Shown: piece by piece, positions 50,377 through 53,066 of the stretch
How the letters are laid out: each line of letters starts with the position of its first letter
Numbering within the stretch: the first letter of the stretch is position 1
Source of the DNA: Azospirillum tabaci
GTDB taxonomy: Bacteria; Pseudomonadota; Alphaproteobacteria; Azospirillales; Azospirillaceae
DNA length: 53,066 nt
Assembly: GCF_014596085.1 (NCBI RefSeq)
Contig: NZ_JACCJY010000040.1
Coordinates: forward strand, 1-53,066
Direction: 5' to 3'
Notes under the pieces: generated by a model
Database searches by the model: none
Seen by the model: the letters and a program-made list of their open reading frames with translations, nothing else
What the model was told of the DNA's origin: nothing
Position numbers and translations under genes: made by a program

Positions 50377-50810
50377 GCCTCCACGCGAGTCTCGGGAGCG
50401 CGCTCCTCCCGCGGGGGGCGCTGCGCGTTCAGCAGCCCGTCCTCATAGGCCATCACGGGCCGCAGGCAGGCCAGCGCCTTGTAGTAGTCGCGATCGCTGA
50501 CGTTGCGCATCGCCTGCATGATGCGGTCCTGCATCTCCGGATGCATGAAGGCCGTGTAGAGCTTCGCCATCATGCCGGCGACGACGCTGCCGTACTCCTC
50601 CGCGGCCTGGGGGTCCAGCAGCATGCTCTGGATCACGAAGTAGGCGCGGCGGACCGGGGTGTCGGCCTCGTCCTCCTGCATGATGTCGCTGCCGCGGATG
50701 ATCTGGGCGAAATTGCTGACGGTCAGCGTGTAGCGGCGGTTCTCGTTCTGCACGACGCAGCCGTTGATGACCACGCGCTCGCAGGGCTTGAGGCGGAGCT
50801 TAAGCGCCAT
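50373..50810 (-). CDS. flbT: Flagellin synthesis regulator FlbT
   Basis: A 145-residue RNA-binding regulator. In Caulobacter FlbT destabilises flagellin mRNA until the hook is complete. LRLKPCERVVINGCVVQN is the conserved start, then RGSDIMQEDEADTPVRRAYFVIQSMLLDP, and a helical C-terminal half. It overlaps flaF by 11 bases. It lies immediately downstream of the flagellin gene, separated by a terminator. Confidence 0.95.
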   Translation of the reverse strand: MALKLRLKPCERVVINGCVVQNENRRYTLTVSNFAQIIRGSDIMQEDEADTPVRRAYFVIQSMLLDPQAAEEYGSVVAGMMAKLYTAFMHPEMQDRIMQAMRNVSDRDYYKALACLRPVMAYEDGLLNAQRPPREERAPETRVEA

Positions 50811-51192
50811 GGGCGGCCTCCATCGGAGCGGGGGCCTCCGTCCGGGCGACGCCCTGCAGGCCGCGCATGACCGACCGGTTGATGTCGATCAGCGTGCCCG
50901 CGTCGGCCTCGCCGCGCAGCACCTGGGTGGTCTGCCGGGCCACCGAGAAGGACAGCGAGACCAGCCCGGCGCGCAGCGCCTCGGGCAGCGCGTTGCCGTC
51001 CTCCAGCAGGTCGGCGCGCAGCGTGTTCCAGAGTTCCAGGTTGCGCCACAGCGCGTCCTTCAGCGCCGCCGACCGCCAGCCGGCGTCGCGGTTGGCCTCC
51101 AGGTCCAGGGTGATGCGGAGGAAGACCAGATATTCGATGCGGCGCGGGTCTTCGCACTCGGCCATCGTCTGCTGGTAGGCGGCGATGCTCAT
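50800..51192 (-). CDS. flaF: Flagellin assembly regulator FlaF
   Basis: A 130-residue protein of the FlaF family, which helps flagellin secretion or synthesis and acts opposite to FlbT in Caulobacter. The landmarks are AYQQTMAECEDPRRIEYLVF, NRDAGWRSAALKDALWRNLELWNTLRADL in part and LINR-like IDINRSVMRGL. First gene of the run flaF-flbT-flaG-DUF1217-unknown. Confidence 0.93.
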   Translation of the reverse strand: MSIAAYQQTMAECEDPRRIEYLVFLRITLDLEANRDAGWRSAALKDALWRNLELWNTLRADLLEDGNALPEALRAGLVSLSFSVARQTTQVLRGEADAGTLIDINRSVMRGLQGVARTEAPAPMEAAHGA

Positions 51193-51261
51193 GGTCGCAC
51201 CTTATGCAACGCGCACGGGGGCGCCGGAATGGGGCTTGGGCTGGATCGGAAAGGAGAAAGA

Positions 51262-51294
51262 GGCCGGCGCCCCCTCGGGAGAGGGGCGCCGGCC
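51262..51294 (-). terminator. Terminator of the flagellin gene
   Basis: GGCCGGCGCCCC (51262-51273) pairs with GGGGCGCCGGCC (51283-51294). Minus-strand TCTTTCTCC follows. It starts eight bases past the flagellin stop codon, and so separates flagellin from flaF-flbT. Confidence 0.85.
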
Positions 51295-51302
51295 GGACCG
51301 GG

Positions 51303-52547
51303 TTAGCGGAACAGCGAGAGAATGTTCTGCGGACCCTGGTTGGCGATCGACAGCGCCTGGGTGGCGAGCTGCTGCTGGACCTGGAGGGCCTGCAGGCGGC
51401 TCGATTCCTCGTTCATGTCGGCGTCCACCAGGGAGCCGATGCCCTTGTTCATCGAGTCGGTCAGCTTCGACACGAAGTCGTTCTGCACCGACACGCGGTT
51501 CTCGATGGAACCGATCACCGCGGCCTTGCCGATGGCCTTGTCGAGCAGGCCGTTGATGACCTCGAGCGACTTGGTGGCGTTGGAGGTCACGTCGATCTGC
51601 GTCAGGTCGGCCAGGCCGCCGAAGGCGTCGCTTTCCTTCGAGCCGACCCACAGGCTGTCCACCTTGGCGGTGAAGTTGCCGTCGGTGTTCAGGTCCTGGT
51701 CGGTGAACTCCAGCTTGTCGCCGTTGAAGGCCACCTGGAAGTCACCGCCGGCCGTGGTCAGGGCCGCGTTGACCGCGGTCTCGATCAGGCCCTGGGTGGT
51801 CGCCAGGTCCGTGGTGTAGTCGATGGCCGACAGGTCCACCGTCACGGCGGTCTTCGTGCCCGCCTCGTTGGTGACGTTCAGGGTCAGGTTGCCCAGGCCC
51901 AGGTTCTGGCCGTCGATGAAGGTGGTGTCCGGCGCGCCGATGGCGATGCCGACGCTGGCCTTCAGGTCGTTGGTGGAGTCCACCTGCTGCTCGATCGTGG
52001 CCTTGCCGACGATCGAGGTGACCTGCATGTCCTGGCGCTGGAAGCTGATGTAGCTCGGATCGACCGTGCCGGCGCTGCGGCTCAGCGACGCCAGGATGTC
52101 GACGTTCTGGTCCTTGGCCGTGCCGTCGTTGGAGTAGGTGATGCGCAGCAGGTTGTCGCCGTTGAAGGAGGCGTCGGCGGCGGCACCCTTCACCAGCTTG
52201 ACGAGCTGGTCGATGTCGTTCTGGATGAGCGACTTGTCGACGCCGTTGGTCTGGCCGGCGATGACGCGGGCCTTCAGCGTCTGAAGGTTCTCGACGATGT
52301 TCTTGGAGGCAACCGACGCGGTGTTGGTCGTGCCCGAGCCCAGCTCCAGCGATTCCTTCACCGCCTTGAAGCCGGCGACGTCGGCGCGCATGGTGGTCGC
52401 AATCGACCAGTAGGCGGCGTTGTCCTTGGCGTTGTTGACCTTCAGACCGGTCGAGATGCGATCCTGGGTGGTCGCCAGATCGTCGGTCACACGGCGCAGC
52501 GTCTGCAGCGCGGTCATCGCCGAGGTGTTGGTCATGATCGAGGCCAT
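51303..52547 (-). CDS. laf1: Lateral flagellin
   Basis: A 414-residue flagellin (about 43 kDa by length). The N-terminal D0/D1 region (MTNTSAMTALQTLRRV, TQDRISTGLKVNNAKDNAAYW) and the C-terminal one (SIENRVSVQNDFVSKLTDSM, LQVQQQLATQALSIANQ, ending NILSLFR) are well conserved. The mid domain (about 160-320) is variable and Asp/Thr-rich. Azospirillum has one large glycosylated polar flagellin and a smaller lateral one; this size and the linked regulators fit the lateral Laf1, though that is inference. ATG 52547 has a GGAGATAC site; a longer frame has none. Single gene with its own terminator. Confidence 0.93.
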   Translation of the reverse strand: MASIMTNTSAMTALQTLRRVTDDLATTQDRISTGLKVNNAKDNAAYWSIATTMRADVAGFKAVKESLELGSGTTNTASVASKNIVENLQTLKARVIAGQTNGVDKSLIQNDIDQLVKLVKGAAADASFNGDNLLRITYSNDGTAKDQNVDILASLSRSAGTVDPSYISFQRQDMQVTSIVGKATIEQQVDSTNDLKASVGIAIGAPDTTFIDGQNLGLGNLTLNVTNEAGTKTAVTVDLSAIDYTTDLATTQGLIETAVNAALTTAGGDFQVAFNGDKLEFTDQDLNTDGNFTAKVDSLWVGSKESDAFGGLADLTQIDVTSNATKSLEVINGLLDKAIGKAAVIGSIENRVSVQNDFVSKLTDSMNKGIGSLVDADMNEESSRLQALQVQQQLATQALSIANQGPQNILSLFR

Positions 52548-52663
52548 GTGTATCTCCATTCGCGAGATGCAGAGCGCCTTTCTGACGCTGGGGCCGGGCT
52601 GCGCGGGCCTTCCCACTTGGTTTTTATGGGCGCGCAACCGACCATTCGACTGTGACCGACCTC

Positions 52664-52683
52664 GTTTAAACCGGAGTAAAAAA
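52664..52683. promoter_or_regulatory. Lateral-flagellum AT/CCGG motif upstream of the flagellin gene
   Basis: GTTTAAACCGGAGTAAAAAA, 117-136 bp before the flagellin start codon. The left half is the best match to the flgB/fliI copy (43683); the right half is looser. Confidence 0.55.
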
Positions 52684-52745
52684 CCGCAGCATTTCCAAGG
52701 TGGCGCATTCGTCTTTCAAAGATGGGTATCTTTTAAAAGTAATCG

Positions 52746-52764
52746 CGCATTTTATAAAAATGCG
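52746..52764 (-). terminator. Hairpin, probable terminator of the OmpR-family regulator gene
   Basis: CGCATTTT (52746-52753) and AAAATGCG (52757-52764) with an ATA loop. It lies about 125 bases downstream of the regulator stop; the U-rich arm fits a terminator in either direction. Confidence 0.5.
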
Positions 52765-52889
52765 GCGACCGCACAGGGCGGCTCAGCCGCCGTGCCCCGA
52801 AGGGCTGCGGCCGTGGCGTCTTTCAAATGTCGGAAGCAGAGCGTCGGGCAGGACTGCGAATCGAAGGGGACTTTGAAATTAAGACGCCG

Positions 52890-53066
52890 TCACTCCGCGG
52901 CGACGAGACAGCCGGGGTGCAGGCCGGACGCGGCGAAGGGGATGGCCGGAAAGCGGCGGGCGGCGGTCGCGGGTGCAGCGGCCGAAGCGGCCTCTTCATG
53001 CTCGGGCGGGGCTTCGAACTTGTAGCCGCGTCCGTAGACGGTCTCGATGTAGCGGGCGCCGCCGGT
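52890..53066 (-). CDS. OmpR-family response regulator, C-terminal end only (FtcR/Rem-like candidate)
   Basis: Only the last 58 residues are in the window; the gene continues past the right edge. TGGARYIETVYGRGYKFEAP is the final hairpin of an OmpR/PhoB winged helix, with the YGRGYKF wing that closes the DNA-binding domain. A 38-residue Ala/Pro-rich tail with no known motif follows. Regulators of this class adjacent to flagellar genes (FtcR in Brucella, Rem in Sinorhizobium) are flagellar master regulators. The place next to the flagellin gene supports the same role here, inferred. The receiver domain cannot be judged. Confidence 0.8.
   Translation of the reverse strand, partial: TGGARYIETVYGRGYKFEAPPEHEEAASAAAPATAARRFPAIPFAASGLHPGCLVAAE

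Larger units (their letters stand above)
52548..52889. promoter_or_regulatory. Intergenic region between flagellin and the OmpR-family regulator gene
   Basis: A 342-bp gap, unusually AT-rich near 52660-52765. It contains the AT/CCGG motif at 52664-52683, another AT run with TTTTAAAA at 52732-52739, a hairpin at 52746-52764 and the word GTCTTTCAAA twice (52711-52720 and 52818-52827). The flagellin promoter must lie here; no sigma-54 site of the GG-N10-GC kind was found by eye. Confidence 0.5.

Noticed and set aside
1..53066. CRISPR arrays, tRNA or rRNA genes, insertion sequences
   Set aside because: No regularly spaced repeats, cloverleaf-like segments with a CCA-type end, rRNA sequence or transposase-like product was recognised.

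Overview
The window is GC-rich throughout and reads like a piece of an Azospirillum-type alphaproteobacterial replicon. The main reasons are a lateral-flagellum cluster with a roughly 43 kDa flagellin, the alphaproteobacterial regulators FlaF and FlbT, an OmpR-type regulator next to the flagellin gene, a bacteriophytochrome with an HWE kinase, and TRAP transport. The species assignment is inference. No tRNA, rRNA, CRISPR array, transposase or replication origin was recognised.

Left part (1-8.7 kb): the 5' part of pyruvate formate-lyase (pflB, cut by the edge) diverges from a HexR-type RpiR regulator, with two HexR-like boxes between them. Next come an RND efflux pump (adaptor and inner-membrane pump, no outer-membrane channel) and two tandem paralogous TetR regulators, the first with a palindromic operator facing the pump genes.

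Middle part (8.8-29.2 kb): a hybrid histidine kinase and a bacteriophytochrome kinase converge on a 140-bp palindromic repeat. They are followed by pyruvate kinase, pflA and focA, so the PFL system is split over about 15 kb. A DMT exporter, a GntR/FCD regulator and a DctPQM TRAP transporter (probably for hexuronates) come next. Then a YjbE/TerC-type membrane protein, a chemoreceptor, three hypothetical genes and a double cold-shock-domain protein. A 17-bp motif is found at the pyk promoter, the TRAP promoter, in front of the gntR gene, and once as an orphan promoter-like site antisense to hexR.

Right part (29.4-53 kb): a lateral flagellar cluster. It runs flgE-K-L-I-J and a FlgN-like gene (+), a family 9 glycosyltransferase, an uncharacterised gene, then flgB-flgC-fliE-fliQ-slt-flhA-fliR-flhB on the minus strand, divergent from fliI and a small partner. 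A LysR-MFS pair interrupts the cluster. It ends with flaF-flbT-flaG-DUF1217-unknown, the flagellin gene and the C-terminus of an OmpR-family regulator. An AT-rich palindromic motif around CCGG, rare-looking in this GC-rich DNA, lies in front of flgE, flhA, flgB/fliI and the flagellin gene and may define the regulon. fliF, fliG, fliM, fliN, fliP, flgF, flgG, flgH, flgA and motor genes are not in the window.

Two families of GC-rich palindromic intergenic repeats are scattered through the window (at 7.96, 18.26, 36.4, 42.3 and 46.7 kb).
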